Below are positions 42,121-49,843 of a stretch of DNA of 64,000 nt, in pieces. The notes below the pieces were generated by a model. The model did not search any database. It saw only the letters and a list, made by a program, of their open reading frames with translations, and was not told the origin of the DNA. This DNA is from Pseudomonadota bacterium (GTDB lineage: Bacteria > Desulfobacterota > Desulfovibrionia > Desulfovibrionales > Desulfovibrionaceae): contig JAHIUW010000007.1 of the NCBI GenBank assembly GCA_018816865.1, forward strand, positions 101,581 through 165,580. Direction: 5' to 3'. Both the position numbers and the translations under genes were made by a program. The first letter of the stretch is position 1, and the number at the start of each line of letters is the position of its first letter.

Positions 42121-42973
42121 ACCCCTGCGGGTCGTGGATGGACAAGGGACCGTGGTCAGCCTGGAAGCCCCAGCGCAGCGCGTGATCTGTCTCTACGGGG
42201 CCTTCAGCGAGTTGTTCGTGGCCATGGGCCTTGAAGATCGCCTGGTGGCTCGGACCCTGGCCGATGAAGATCTTCCGGTCCTGAAAGGCTTGCCATCCGT
42301 GGGCACGCACATGCGTCCGAGCCTGGAACTGATCATCGGCCTGCGCCCGGATCTGGTGATCCAACTGGCCGGGCGCAAGGAGTCCGCCCAGACCGTGGAT
42401 GCCTTGCGCAGGCACGGCCTGAACGTGGCGGTCTTCAATCCCACAAGCTTCACGGAGCTGTTCGAGGCCATCCTGGCCATGGGCAGGATGGCCGGGGCAG
42501 AGGAACAGGCGCAATCTTTGGTGGTCAACCTCTCTGGACGCCTTGCGGCAGTGGCTGAAAGCCTGGAAGGCCCAAACAGGAGCCCAGACAGCAGGCCGCG
42601 TGTGTTCTTTGAAGTGCGCTCCCCAAGCCTGCTGGCCGCGGGCAGGGGGGGCATCGTCAACGACATCATCCTCAGGGCCGGCGGCGAGAACGCCGTCCAG
42701 TCCGGGAACAAGCTCGTGCGTCTGGGCGAAGAGGGGCTGATAGGTCTGGACCCCGACGTCTACGTCGTCCAGCAGGGGCCCATGAATCGCAACCCGCTGC
42801 CGCCGAAGGACCGTCCGCTGTATTCGCAGTTGAGGGCCGTGGCCCAGGGACGGGTGCTGGTGGTGGATGAGGGGCTGTTTTCCAGATCAGGCCCACGCGC
42901 CGTGGAGGCCGTGGAGCGCCTCGCAAGCTTTCTGCACCCCGAAAGAATATGCAATAACAAGGACCTGCAATGA
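41963..42973 (+). CDS. periplasmic substrate-binding protein (BtuF/FecB type)
   Basis: The protein has a signal segment (HLLLPVLLLLLFAAGPASA) and the two-lobed helical-backbone binding fold of cobalamin/siderophore carriers: QRVICLYGAFSELFVAMGLE, LPSVGTHMRPSLELIIGLRPD, and VYVVQQGPMNRN. Start choice is uncertain. ATG 41963 gives a long, arginine-rich n-region; a TTG at 42044 would give a standard short signal; neither has a strong ribosome site. With 41963 it overlaps the ATPase gene by 158 bases in another frame. It ends by overlapping the cobI-like gene at ATGA 42970-42973. It would deliver the ligand to the FecCD permease. Confidence 0.85.
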   Translation: MNRHSVISSGPGSWWARIREQARRRRILCRAAGHLLLPVLLLLLFAAGPASAEPLRVVDGQGTVVSLEAPAQRVICLYGAFSELFVAMGLEDRLVARTLADEDLPVLKGLPSVGTHMRPSLELIIGLRPDLVIQLAGRKESAQTVDALRRHGLNVAVFNPTSFTELFEAILAMGRMAGAEEQAQSLVVNLSGRLAAVAESLEGPNRSPDSRPRVFFEVRSPSLLAAGRGGIVNDIILRAGGENAVQSGNKLVRLGEEGLIGLDPDVYVVQQGPMNRNPLPPKDRPLYSQLRAVAQGRVLVVDEGLFSRSGPRAVEAVERLASFLHPERICNNKDLQ

Positions 42974-43692
42974 ACTACGGAATCCTCTATGGCGTGGGCA
43001 CCGGCCCGGGCGACCCGGACCTGTTGACCCTGAAGGCCGTCAAGGTCCTGTCCCTGGTGGACAGGGTCTATGCGGCCCGCTCCAGCAAGAATACGCATTC
43101 GGTGTCCCACGGCATCGTCAAGCCTCATCTGCGCCAGGGCGTGGACGTCCAGTCCCTGCCTTTTCCCATGACCAGTGACCGGGAGGCCCTGAACGAGGCT
43201 TGGACCGCCAACGCCAAACGTGTCCTGGCCGATCTGCGCCAGGGGTTGAACGTGGCCTTCCTGACCCTGGGCGATCCCATGACCTACAGTACCTTCGGCT
43301 ATTTGTGGCGGACTCTGGGGCAACTGGACCCTGAGGCTCCGGTGGAGGTTGTGCCGGGCATCACCTCCTACTGCGCGGCCGCGGCCGCGTCGGGAACCAT
43401 CCTGGTCGAAGCCGAGGAAACCCTGGCAGTGGTTTCCGGGGCCAGGGGTGGAGAGAATTTGCGCAAGGCTGCTCAGGTGGCCGACAGCGTGGTGGTGCTC
43501 AAGGCCTACAAACAGTTCGACGACATCCAGCAAAGCCTTGCGGACTTGGGGATGCTGGAGCATTCGGTCCTGATCTCCAATTGCGGGCAGGCCGGGGAAC
43601 GCATTGCCCAGGATTGTTCCGCAAGCGGCGACGACCCGCAGTATTTTTCCCTTGTCCTGGCCCGAAAAAGCCCAACGACCGGGAATATCTAG
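42970..43692 (+). CDS. cbiL: precorrin-2 / cobalt-factor II C20-methyltransferase
   Basis: The 240-residue SAM-dependent methyltransferase matches CbiL/CobI, which methylates C20 of the corrin precursor in the cytoplasm. Landmarks are GVGTGPGDPDLLTLKAVKVL, the tetrapyrrole methylase core LTLGDPMTYSTFGYLWRTL, VEVVPGITSYCAAAAASG and the closing strand LVLARK. In the usual sequence it follows cobalt insertion by CbiK, so its place in a cobalamin-riboswitch operon is logical. The ATG is in the ATGA overlap with the binding-protein gene. No further cob/cbi genes are in the window; the rest must lie elsewhere. Confidence 0.92.
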   Translation: MNYGILYGVGTGPGDPDLLTLKAVKVLSLVDRVYAARSSKNTHSVSHGIVKPHLRQGVDVQSLPFPMTSDREALNEAWTANAKRVLADLRQGLNVAFLTLGDPMTYSTFGYLWRTLGQLDPEAPVEVVPGITSYCAAAAASGTILVEAEETLAVVSGARGGENLRKAAQVADSVVVLKAYKQFDDIQQSLADLGMLEHSVLISNCGQAGERIAQDCSASGDDPQYFSLVLARKSPTTGNI

Positions 43693-43829
43693 CGGCAGGG
43701 CGGAAGCCCCTTTGTCTGCAGGCGGGTCAGGTCAAAACCGCCTGCCGCGGGTGCAGGGACCTGCAAACCCGGAAGTCGGGCAGGGATTCCTTCAAAAAAC
43801 TGGCGTTGACCAGTGGCTGACCACAACGG

Positions 43830-43864
43830 CACAGGCCCCGCACGGAGTCCATGCGGGGCCTGTG
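43830..43864. terminator. hairpin between cbiL and the rubredoxin gene
   Basis: CACAGGCCCCGCA (43830-43842) and TGCGGGGCCTGTG (43852-43864) form a perfect 13-bp stem with a 9-nt loop. No T-tract follows on either strand, so it may rely on stem strength or act as a boundary structure for converging transcripts. Confidence 0.55.
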
Positions 43865-43901
43865 GTCGCACCGGGTGTCCCCCCCGGCTTCACTTCATTC
43901 T

Positions 43902-44060
43902 CTACTTGAGCTCTTCAAAATAGTCCTGTTCAGCTCCGCATTTGGGGCAGACCCAGTCCTCGGGAAGTTCTTCCCAGGGGGTGCCGGGCTGGACACCGTT
44001 CTCGATGTCGCCTTCCTCGGGGTCGTAGACATAGCCGCACGGACATTCCCATTTACTCAT
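43902..44060 (-). CDS. rubredoxin
   Basis: A minus-strand ATG at 44060 (with GGAGG upstream) opens 52 residues ending at TAG 43902. It has the two CxxC-type iron sites ([13 protein letters not shown] and [14 protein letters not shown]) and the core aromatic pair of rubredoxin, with the standard DPEEG and WVCPKCG segments. The first site is CPCG, with two residues between the cysteines as usual. Rubredoxins carry single electrons in oxygen defence and other pathways of anaerobes. The gene stands alone after a hairpin on its 3' side. Confidence 0.92.
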   Translation of the reverse strand: MSKWECPCGYVYDPEEGDIENGVQPGTPWEELPEDWVCPKCGAEQDYFEELK

Positions 44061-44288
44061 TCTTTCCTCCAGACTTGAACTCTATTTTAAGATTGATTTC
44101 ATCATAGCTTGGCAATGAAAAAACGCAAGGCTGGATTGCAGGGACCGCCGAAAGGACGTGGATAAAACCGTTGCACATGGAGCGGTTGTCCAACAGCAAA
44201 TATCTGCTATGATAGGATTAAATTGAATATTATTGGACAATATGAGTTTGCCCGCTGGGGTGTGGAAAAGGCTTGGATTCTGGTCTGA

Positions 44289-44903
44289 TCAGTTTCCGAA
44301 GGGGCCTCTGGTCGTCTTGCCGGGGGCCAAGACCGATTCGGCGGACAGATAGGCCTTGGCCCAGATGGCCAGGTTTTGGCTGTCGCGTGAAATCTCGGTC
44401 TTGACGAATCCGGCCTTGCGCAGGGCCTTGTCTAGGGAGGACGCCGTAAAGCCGGTCCTGTGCTGCATGAACAGGTTGCCGCGCTCTAGGGCCGTGGCAT
44501 GGCCATAGACCACGTCCAGGGGCGTCACCGGGCCAAGGGGGGAGGTGTAGAGGACCTGGTCGGGCTTGTCCTGGGCGATCAGCGCGGCTACGGCCTGCAA
44601 ATCAGGAACGGCCACCAGGGCCATGCCGTCGGGCTTGAGCACACGCCGGAATTCTCCTAGGGCCTTGGCGACTTCATGGGGCAGGAGATGCTCGAGATTA
44701 TGGGACGAATAGAGAGCGTCCATGGACGCGCTGGCAATGATGCGCATGTCGATGATGGAGGCGATGAGATCGGGACGGGCCAGGGGATTGATGTCCAGGC
44801 GGATCTCGGTCCACTCGGGCGAGGAGAACAGGGGATGCAGACGCCCCGGCTTGTTGACCCCGCAGCCGACGTGCAACACCTTCTTGCTGGAAACATCATT
44901 CAT
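44289..44903 (-). CDS. class I SAM-dependent methyltransferase-like protein
   Basis: The 204-residue protein shows the methyltransferase core: motif I VLHVGCGVNKPGRLHPL near residue 10, an acidic second strand (IRLDINPLARPDLI), and the ALYSSHNLEHLLPHEVAKAL segment typical of type 11 methyltransferases. It then has LKPDGMALVAVPDLQAVA. The C-terminal part is shorter and diverges. No substrate clue is present beyond the rubredoxin-like neighbours. The minus-strand ATG at 44903 lies 18 bases from the end of the next upstream gene, a rubredoxin-like protein, so the two are probably co-transcribed. Confidence 0.8.
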   Translation of the reverse strand: MNDVSSKKVLHVGCGVNKPGRLHPLFSSPEWTEIRLDINPLARPDLIASIIDMRIIASASMDALYSSHNLEHLLPHEVAKALGEFRRVLKPDGMALVAVPDLQAVAALIAQDKPDQVLYTSPLGPVTPLDVVYGHATALERGNLFMQHRTGFTASSLDKALRKAGFVKTEISRDSQNLAIWAKAYLSAESVLAPGKTTRGPFGN

Positions 44904-44921
44904 TGTTGTCTTCCTGGCAGG

Positions 44922-45116
44922 TCAAAAAGGCTTGTCCCTGAGGGCAAAATTTTTAAGGGGTGCGCCACATTTGGGACACTTGAAATCATCGCCAACGGTA
45001 TTGAAATCGGTCCCCTTGGGGAGTCCTGCCTGTGGATAGCCCCGTTCGGGTTTGTATGTCCAGCCGCACTGCAGGCAGGAATACCAATCCAGTTCTTTTG
45101 TCTGATCTTGAGTCAT
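44922..45116 (-). CDS. rubredoxin-like protein (64 aa)
   Basis: The 64-residue protein carries two cysteine pairs, CLQCGWTYKPERG and CPKCGAPLKNF, in a rubredoxin-type spacing. Compared with ordinary rubredoxin it has ~13 extra residues at the N-terminus and a changed acidic loop (YPQAGLPKGTDFNTV). It keeps the aromatic residues near the iron site. It might be a rubredoxin or a small zinc-ribbon-like protein. It sits directly upstream of the methyltransferase gene (gap 18 bases), unlike the free-standing rubredoxin at 43902-44060. Confidence 0.75.
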   Translation of the reverse strand: MTQDQTKELDWYSCLQCGWTYKPERGYPQAGLPKGTDFNTVGDDFKCPKCGAPLKNFALRDKPF

Positions 45117-45491
45117 TTGGTTCTCGCAAAGGGCGTGTCATGTTCCGGTCGATGCCTGGAGAGGGTCTCAACCCTCGGGCAACCGCCGCCGCTGAGCACT
45201 AGCGTTGCCGGCAATCCTCTGTCAATGCGAAGCTTGGCCTTCCCAATGCCTTGGCAGCAGACGTTGACGGAGCCCAGCTCCTGACACGGTTCGCATCCGT
45301 CCGGAATCCGTTACAAACGCGGTCTTTAACTCTCTGAAATTGTATCCGTTACAAACGCGGTCTTTGACTTTCAGGAATTGTATGGAATGAAAAACGGATG
45401 CGCAAGTCACCCTGGGCACCAGGGAAGAGTATCAACGTTGTTGATCTGCTGCTGCGCTGTAGCTCTTTTATGTTGAAATTGGAGAACCGAC
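45117..45491. other. intergenic region with tandem repeat upstream of the AlaX-like gene
   Basis: This 375-base region separates divergent genes. Apart from the 38-bp tandem repeat at 45306-45381 it has no convincing gene. The AlaX-like gene is expected to have its promoter in the last ~110 bases before 45492; a TTGATC near 45438 is a possible -35. Confidence 0.45.
45306..45381. repeat. 38-bp direct tandem repeat (two copies)
   Basis: The units 45306-45343 and 45344-45381 share ATCCGTTACAAACGCGGTCT followed by near-identical sequence ending in GGAATTGT or AAATTGT. The spacing is exactly 38 bases. The two copies differ at only a few positions. No coding frame accounts for it; it might be a duplicated regulator-binding region. 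Confidence 0.8.
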
Positions 45492-45944
45492 ATGACCAGG
45501 CCAGACAATTCACGAATGCATACCGCCGAACATGTCCTGAATCAGACCATGGTTCGTGTTTTGGGCTGTGGACGGTGTTTCAGTGCGCACATCAATCCCA
45601 AAAAATCCAAATGCGACTACCGGTTCGACCGCCCCCTCAGTGATGCCGAGGCCGGTGAAATCGAATTCGGTGTCAACGAAGTGCTTGCGGCAGGCGTGGC
45701 CGTCCATGTGCAGATGATGCCCCTGGAGCAGGCCAGGGAGAGCTTTGATCTGACCCGATTGCCTGACCCGTCGGTGGAGGCGGTGCGCATCGTGCATGTG
45801 GGAGACTACGACTCCTGCCCGTGCAGTGGGGACCATGTCTCCAACACCTCTGAAATCGGTCCGTTCTGCCTGACCACGCATTCCTGGGAAGACGGTGTGT
45901 TGCGCCTGCGTTTCAAACTCTCGCCCCCCGCCGAAGATCTATGA
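45492..45944 (+). CDS. stand-alone AlaX-like tRNA-editing domain protein
   Basis: The 150-residue protein matches the second additional domain (SAD) of alanyl/threonyl-tRNA synthetases, as found in AlaX-type free editing proteins that hydrolyse mischarged tRNA. The zinc ligands are intact as HTAEH (HxxxH) near residue 10 and CSGDH (CxxxH) near residue 108, in the segment RIVHVGDYDSCPCSGDHV followed by NTSEIGPF. There is no aminoacylation domain. GGAGAA precedes the ATG. The canonical CGGTH motif is altered to CSGDH but keeps the spacing. Which tRNA it edits cannot be told here. Confidence 0.8.
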   Translation: MTRPDNSRMHTAEHVLNQTMVRVLGCGRCFSAHINPKKSKCDYRFDRPLSDAEAGEIEFGVNEVLAAGVAVHVQMMPLEQARESFDLTRLPDPSVEAVRIVHVGDYDSCPCSGDHVSNTSEIGPFCLTTHSWEDGVLRLRFKLSPPAEDL

Positions 45945-46035
45945 ATTAGTTTGCATTCCGGATTGGCATGACAGCCCGATATGGCTTAGTATCCCCGTAT
46001 GAGTGGCGACTTCTCTATTTTTTGGGAGTGTGCGC

Positions 46036-48330
46036 GTGAATCGAGTGTGGGGCATCATGATGGGCGTCGGCGCTGCCTTCCTGAGTAGGGCAGCCGTCGC
46101 CTATGACGGAATGATTATTCTGCCCAACGCCTTCTGGGATGTCCTGATCGGGCTGCTGGTCCTGTCGGTGCTGTTCCTGGTGGTCCTGCTGATAGTCCTG
46201 CGCTACCGGAGCATCCTGTTGCAACAGGCCTTGCAGGAGCGCGACAAGGCCATGGAAGCCATGCGTCAGAGCAGGGCCAAATACCAGGGCCTGTTCGATA
46301 TGGCACCGGTGGGCATCTTCCGCAGCACCCTGGACGGCTCCAGATACCTGGCCGCGAATCAGACCGCAGCGACCCTGTATGGGGTCGAGTCTATTCAGGA
46401 GTTCCTCAAGATTGTCCGCCCCCTGGACGTCTATGCCGACCTGGAAATCAGGCAACGCTTGCTTGATGAGCTTCTGGCCAAGGGCTTTGTGCAGAATGTT
46501 GAATTGCAGCTTGTCCAGGCCGACGGTTCCCGCCGCGATGTGCTGATGGCGGCAAAGCTCTATGCCGAAGAACAATTCATTGAGGGTTGTGTCATCGACG
46601 TCACCGACTATCGGGTGACTCAGAAAAACCTGGCGGACAAGGGGCGTTTTTTACAAGCCCTGCTGGACGCCATGGCCAACCCGCTGTTCTACAAAACCTC
46701 GGACGGAAAGTACCGACTGGTCAATGACTCTTTCCTGCGCATGCTTGATACCACCACCGAGGCCATTTTTGGCAAGACGGTTTTCGAGATTTCGCCCCCG
46801 GACCAGGCTGATCTGTATCACGAGATGGACCAGGCGCTGTTCCAGGCCAAAGGCCAGGCCACGCAACGCTACGAGGCCGTGGTGGTGGGAGCCTCCGGCC
46901 AGCGAGACGTGGTCTTCAGCAAGCAGACCGTGCTCGATGAGCAGGGCCGGGTGGAAGGGTTGTTGGGGGTCATCACCGACATCACCCAAATGAAACGCCA
47001 GGAACGGCTGATCGAGGAACAGCAGACGCAACTCAAGGCCTTGTTCGAATCGGCGTCGGATTATATGTATTGTAAGGACATCAACAGCGTTTATCTGGGC
47101 TGCAACGAAAAATATGCCGCCAGCATGGGACTGCATCCTGATGACGTAATCGGCAAAACAGATTTTGATCTCTATCCCACCGGATTGGCGGAACAGTTTG
47201 TCGCTAGAGACAAAACCGTTCTGGATACTTTGGCCCCCCAGCGCTACGAGATGGAGAGTCCCTACCGCAAGGACAATGTCCTGGTTGAGATAGTCAAGAC
47301 GCCCTTGATCAACGCCAGTGGCGAGGTCCTTGGCGTGATGGGCGTGGCCCGGGACATCACCGAACGCAAAAAGCTGGAACGGGCCCTGCAAAGCGCCGAA
47401 GAACGCTACCGCACGATCTTCGAGAACGCGCTGGAGGGCATCTTCACCGCCACGCCTCATGGCCGGTTCTTGAACGCCAATGCGGCCATGGCCAGGCTCT
47501 TTGGCTTCGATTCCGCCGACGCGCTGATGCGCGAGGTCAACGATATCGGGATAGAGTTGTACCAACGTCCCCAGGACAGACTTGAGTTGTTGGAACGGGT
47601 GCGTGCGGAACAGTCCGTGGCCGGGTTTCAGGCGCAATGCCTGCATCGCGACGGCTCCACGTTCTGGCTGGAACTGCATGTGCGCGGCGTCTTCGGCGGG
47701 GACGGGGAATTGCACTTTATCGAGGGCATCGCCAAGGACATCAGCAACCGCAAGGCCTCGGAATCGGAGCTCCATCATCGGGCGGCTACGGATTCCCTTA
47801 CAGGGTTGCCCAATCGCGGCCAGCTTCGCCAGACCTGCAGCCATATGCTGGCCCAGGCCAAGCGATCCGGGGAGAAGATCGGGGTGTTGTTCATCGATCT
47901 GGATGGCTTCAAGGAAATCAACGACGCCCATGGGCATAAGGTCGGGGACGATTTGCTGATCCAGGTCTCCGAACGCCTGCGCTGGCGGCTGCGGCAGTCG
48001 GATCTGGCAGCCAGACTCGGAGGCGACGAGTTCGCCGTCCTGCTCTGGAACGTCCAGGGAGCCGAGGTCCTCTCCACCCTTGGGCAGGCCTATGTGCAGA
48101 CCTTGACCGGCAACTATCAATGCGCAGGACAGGGCTGCAATCTGACCGCCAGCATCGGGGCCAGTCTGTATCCGGATCATGGCCTGAATGTGGACGATCT
48201 CCTTGAAAAGGCCGACAAGGCGATGTATGCGGTCAAGAAGAAGGGGAAAAATAGTTTTCAAATTGCCGACAGCCAGTCGGGGCCAGTGCCCCTTGGCGGG
48301 GATGAATTGCCAAAGGAAGACGATCAATGA
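46036..48330 (+). CDS. membrane-bound diguanylate cyclase with four PAS domains
   Basis: The 764-residue protein has an N-terminal signal/membrane segment and a second helix (LIGLLVLSVLFLVVLLIVL), then about four PAS domains (approximately residues 85-200, 210-330, 335-455, 460-580). A GGDEF domain closes it, with active-site GGDEF at 662-666. An RxxD product-inhibition site (RQSD) lies five residues before GGDEF. It would make c-di-GMP from GTP in response to signals sensed by the PAS modules. No EAL domain is present. The GTG at 46036 is preferred because GGGAG at 46024-46028 suits it; a GTG at 46003 has none. The next gene begins in its ATGA stop overlap. Confidence 0.9.
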   Translation: MNRVWGIMMGVGAAFLSRAAVAYDGMIILPNAFWDVLIGLLVLSVLFLVVLLIVLRYRSILLQQALQERDKAMEAMRQSRAKYQGLFDMAPVGIFRSTLDGSRYLAANQTAATLYGVESIQEFLKIVRPLDVYADLEIRQRLLDELLAKGFVQNVELQLVQADGSRRDVLMAAKLYAEEQFIEGCVIDVTDYRVTQKNLADKGRFLQALLDAMANPLFYKTSDGKYRLVNDSFLRMLDTTTEAIFGKTVFEISPPDQADLYHEMDQALFQAKGQATQRYEAVVVGASGQRDVVFSKQTVLDEQGRVEGLLGVITDITQMKRQERLIEEQQTQLKALFESASDYMYCKDINSVYLGCNEKYAASMGLHPDDVIGKTDFDLYPTGLAEQFVARDKTVLDTLAPQRYEMESPYRKDNVLVEIVKTPLINASGEVLGVMGVARDITERKKLERALQSAEERYRTIFENALEGIFTATPHGRFLNANAAMARLFGFDSADALMREVNDIGIELYQRPQDRLELLERVRAEQSVAGFQAQCLHRDGSTFWLELHVRGVFGGDGELHFIEGIAKDISNRKASESELHHRAATDSLTGLPNRGQLRQTCSHMLAQAKRSGEKIGVLFIDLDGFKEINDAHGHKVGDDLLIQVSERLRWRLRQSDLAARLGGDEFAVLLWNVQGAEVLSTLGQAYVQTLTGNYQCAGQGCNLTASIGASLYPDHGLNVDDLLEKADKAMYAVKKKGKNSFQIADSQSGPVPLGGDELPKEDDQ

Positions 48331-48989
48331 TGTCCTGGTACAAGAGCCTGCGTGACCCGATCAGCGGCCTGACGCACCTGCTTGGTGCACTCCTGGCCGT
48401 TGTGGGATTGGTCCTCTTGCTGGTCGAATCCTCATCCCCGGCCAAGCCGTGGCATCTGGCGACGTTTTCCGTATTCGGGGCCACGATGATCGGCCTGTAC
48501 GTGGCCAGCACCTGCTACCATCTGATTCCCTATGACGAGAAACGCACGCCCAGGCTGCGCCGGCTGGACCATATCATGATTTTTTTCATGATTGCGGGGA
48601 CCTACACGCCCATCTGTCTGATTCCTCTCAGGGGTGGCTGGGGCTGGAGCCTGTTCGGGATGATCTGGGGACTGGCCCTGATCGGGCTGGTGCTCAAGTT
48701 GTTCTGGATGAACGCCCCGCGCTGGCTGTCCACGGCCAACTATCTGCTCATGGGCTGGCTGGTGCTGGTGGGTATCTATCCGTTGGTCAAGACCCTGCAA
48801 ACCGGTGCCCTGGCCTGGCTCGTGGCCGGCGGGTTGTTCTACACGATTGGTGGGATTATCTACGCCATGAAACGTCCCGACCCCTGGCCCCGACGTTTCG
48901 GGTTTCACGAGATCTTTCACATCTTCGTTATGCTGGGGACCTTCTCTCACTTCTGGGTCATGTACCGCTACGTAACCCGCTTCGCTTAG
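48327..48989 (+). CDS. hemolysin III / TrhA-family membrane protein
   Basis: The 220-residue protein has seven membrane helices and the family hallmarks. DPISGLTHLLGALLAV begins the first helix. VASTCYHLIPYDEKRTPRLRRLDH contains the conserved histidine, and HEIFHIFVMLGTFSHFWVMY closes it. The histidines and Asp suggest a bound metal as in the related PAQR receptors. The ATGA at 48327-48330 overlaps the cyclase gene, so translation is coupled. The role in this organism is unknown; the hemolysin name is historical. Confidence 0.88.
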   Translation: MMSWYKSLRDPISGLTHLLGALLAVVGLVLLLVESSSPAKPWHLATFSVFGATMIGLYVASTCYHLIPYDEKRTPRLRRLDHIMIFFMIAGTYTPICLIPLRGGWGWSLFGMIWGLALIGLVLKLFWMNAPRWLSTANYLLMGWLVLVGIYPLVKTLQTGALAWLVAGGLFYTIGGIIYAMKRPDPWPRRFGFHEIFHIFVMLGTFSHFWVMYRYVTRFA

Positions 48990-49186
48990 CGGGCTAATGG
49001 AAAACGTGCGGTTGCTTAAAAAAACAACTCTTCCGAAAAACTCAGGTTTCGCCAAGGCTGAAGATTGCCCCGCATCCTTCAGTCAGACGGCCTTAGTTTG
49101 CTTTTCAACGGCCTGCCCGCGGTTCCTCCCACGATGAATGTCTTTTCTTCCAGCAATTGAACAAAAACCGAATCGAGAGCCATGCG

Positions 49187-49618
49187 ATGATTGATTATGA
49201 TGCGTTCAAAGACCTGATCGAGAATCAAATCCCTTTCAACAGGTATGTCGGTATCAAGCTTCTTGCCCTGGAAAAGGGGCTGTGCAGACTTGGCATCCCG
49301 TACTCCGCCGCCCTGGTGGGCGACACCAGACGGGGGGCGATCCACGGTGGGGTGATTTCCACGATTATCGATACCTGCGGCGGGTTTGCTGTCTGGGCGG
49401 CCTCTGGCATCAGCGATCGTATCTCCACCATCGATATGCGGGTGGATTACCTGAAGCCGGCCATCAACTGCGATCTGGTTGCCGAGGGTCATGTCAGACT
49501 CCTTGGCAATCGGGTGGGCAATGCCCACGTCCTGGTCCATGCCGAGGGCGACCCGGAGACGGTCTTGGCCGAAGGCCGTGCCGTGTACAATATCCGCAAG
49601 GTTGCGCGCAAGGCGTAG
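49187..49618 (+). CDS. PaaI-family (hotdog-fold) thioesterase
   Basis: The 143-residue protein has a hotdog fold typical of PaaI/YbgC-like acyl-CoA thioesterases. The motif GAIHGGVISTIIDTCGG contains the conserved HGG and the catalytic acid Asp. RVDYLKPAINCDLVAEG follows. It would hydrolyse acyl- or aryl-CoA esters in the cytoplasm. The ATG 49187 with GAGAG at 49175-49179 is preferred over a TTG start 30 bases upstream. A terminator at 49684 closes a monocistronic unit, convergent with glnN. Confidence 0.85.
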   Translation: MIDYDAFKDLIENQIPFNRYVGIKLLALEKGLCRLGIPYSAALVGDTRRGAIHGGVISTIIDTCGGFAVWAASGISDRISTIDMRVDYLKPAINCDLVAEGHVRLLGNRVGNAHVLVHAEGDPETVLAEGRAVYNIRKVARKA

Positions 49619-49683
49619 TTTTTCCGGAATCCGTGAGCAGCCTTGCGAACCCAATGAATTCTTCAAAGGCGCAGGGGATCCGG

Positions 49684-49711
49684 GGCCGTCATGCGATCAT
49701 GAGGCCTTTTT
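49684..49711 (+). terminator. terminator after the thioesterase gene
   Basis: GGCC-G-TCATG (49684-49693) pairs with CATGA-GGCC (to 49706) with one bulge, followed by T5. Confidence 0.7.
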
Positions 49712-49790
49712 GCCGTCCCCCCTTCAGTCGGCAGGGGATGTGACGAGCAGGACCGCCGTCCTCTCCCTCTCGAACCCGATAAGCCATAAA

Positions 49791-49814
49791 AAGGCCCGCC
49801 ATATGGCGGGCCTT
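49791..49814 (-). terminator. terminator for glnN (minus strand)
   Basis: AAGGCCCGCC (49791-49800) and GGCGGGCCTT (49805-49814) form a perfect 10-bp stem with an ATAT loop. On the minus strand it is followed by T5. Confidence 0.85.
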
Positions 49815-49843
49815 GTGTTGATCTGAGGGCGCATAGGTGCCCG

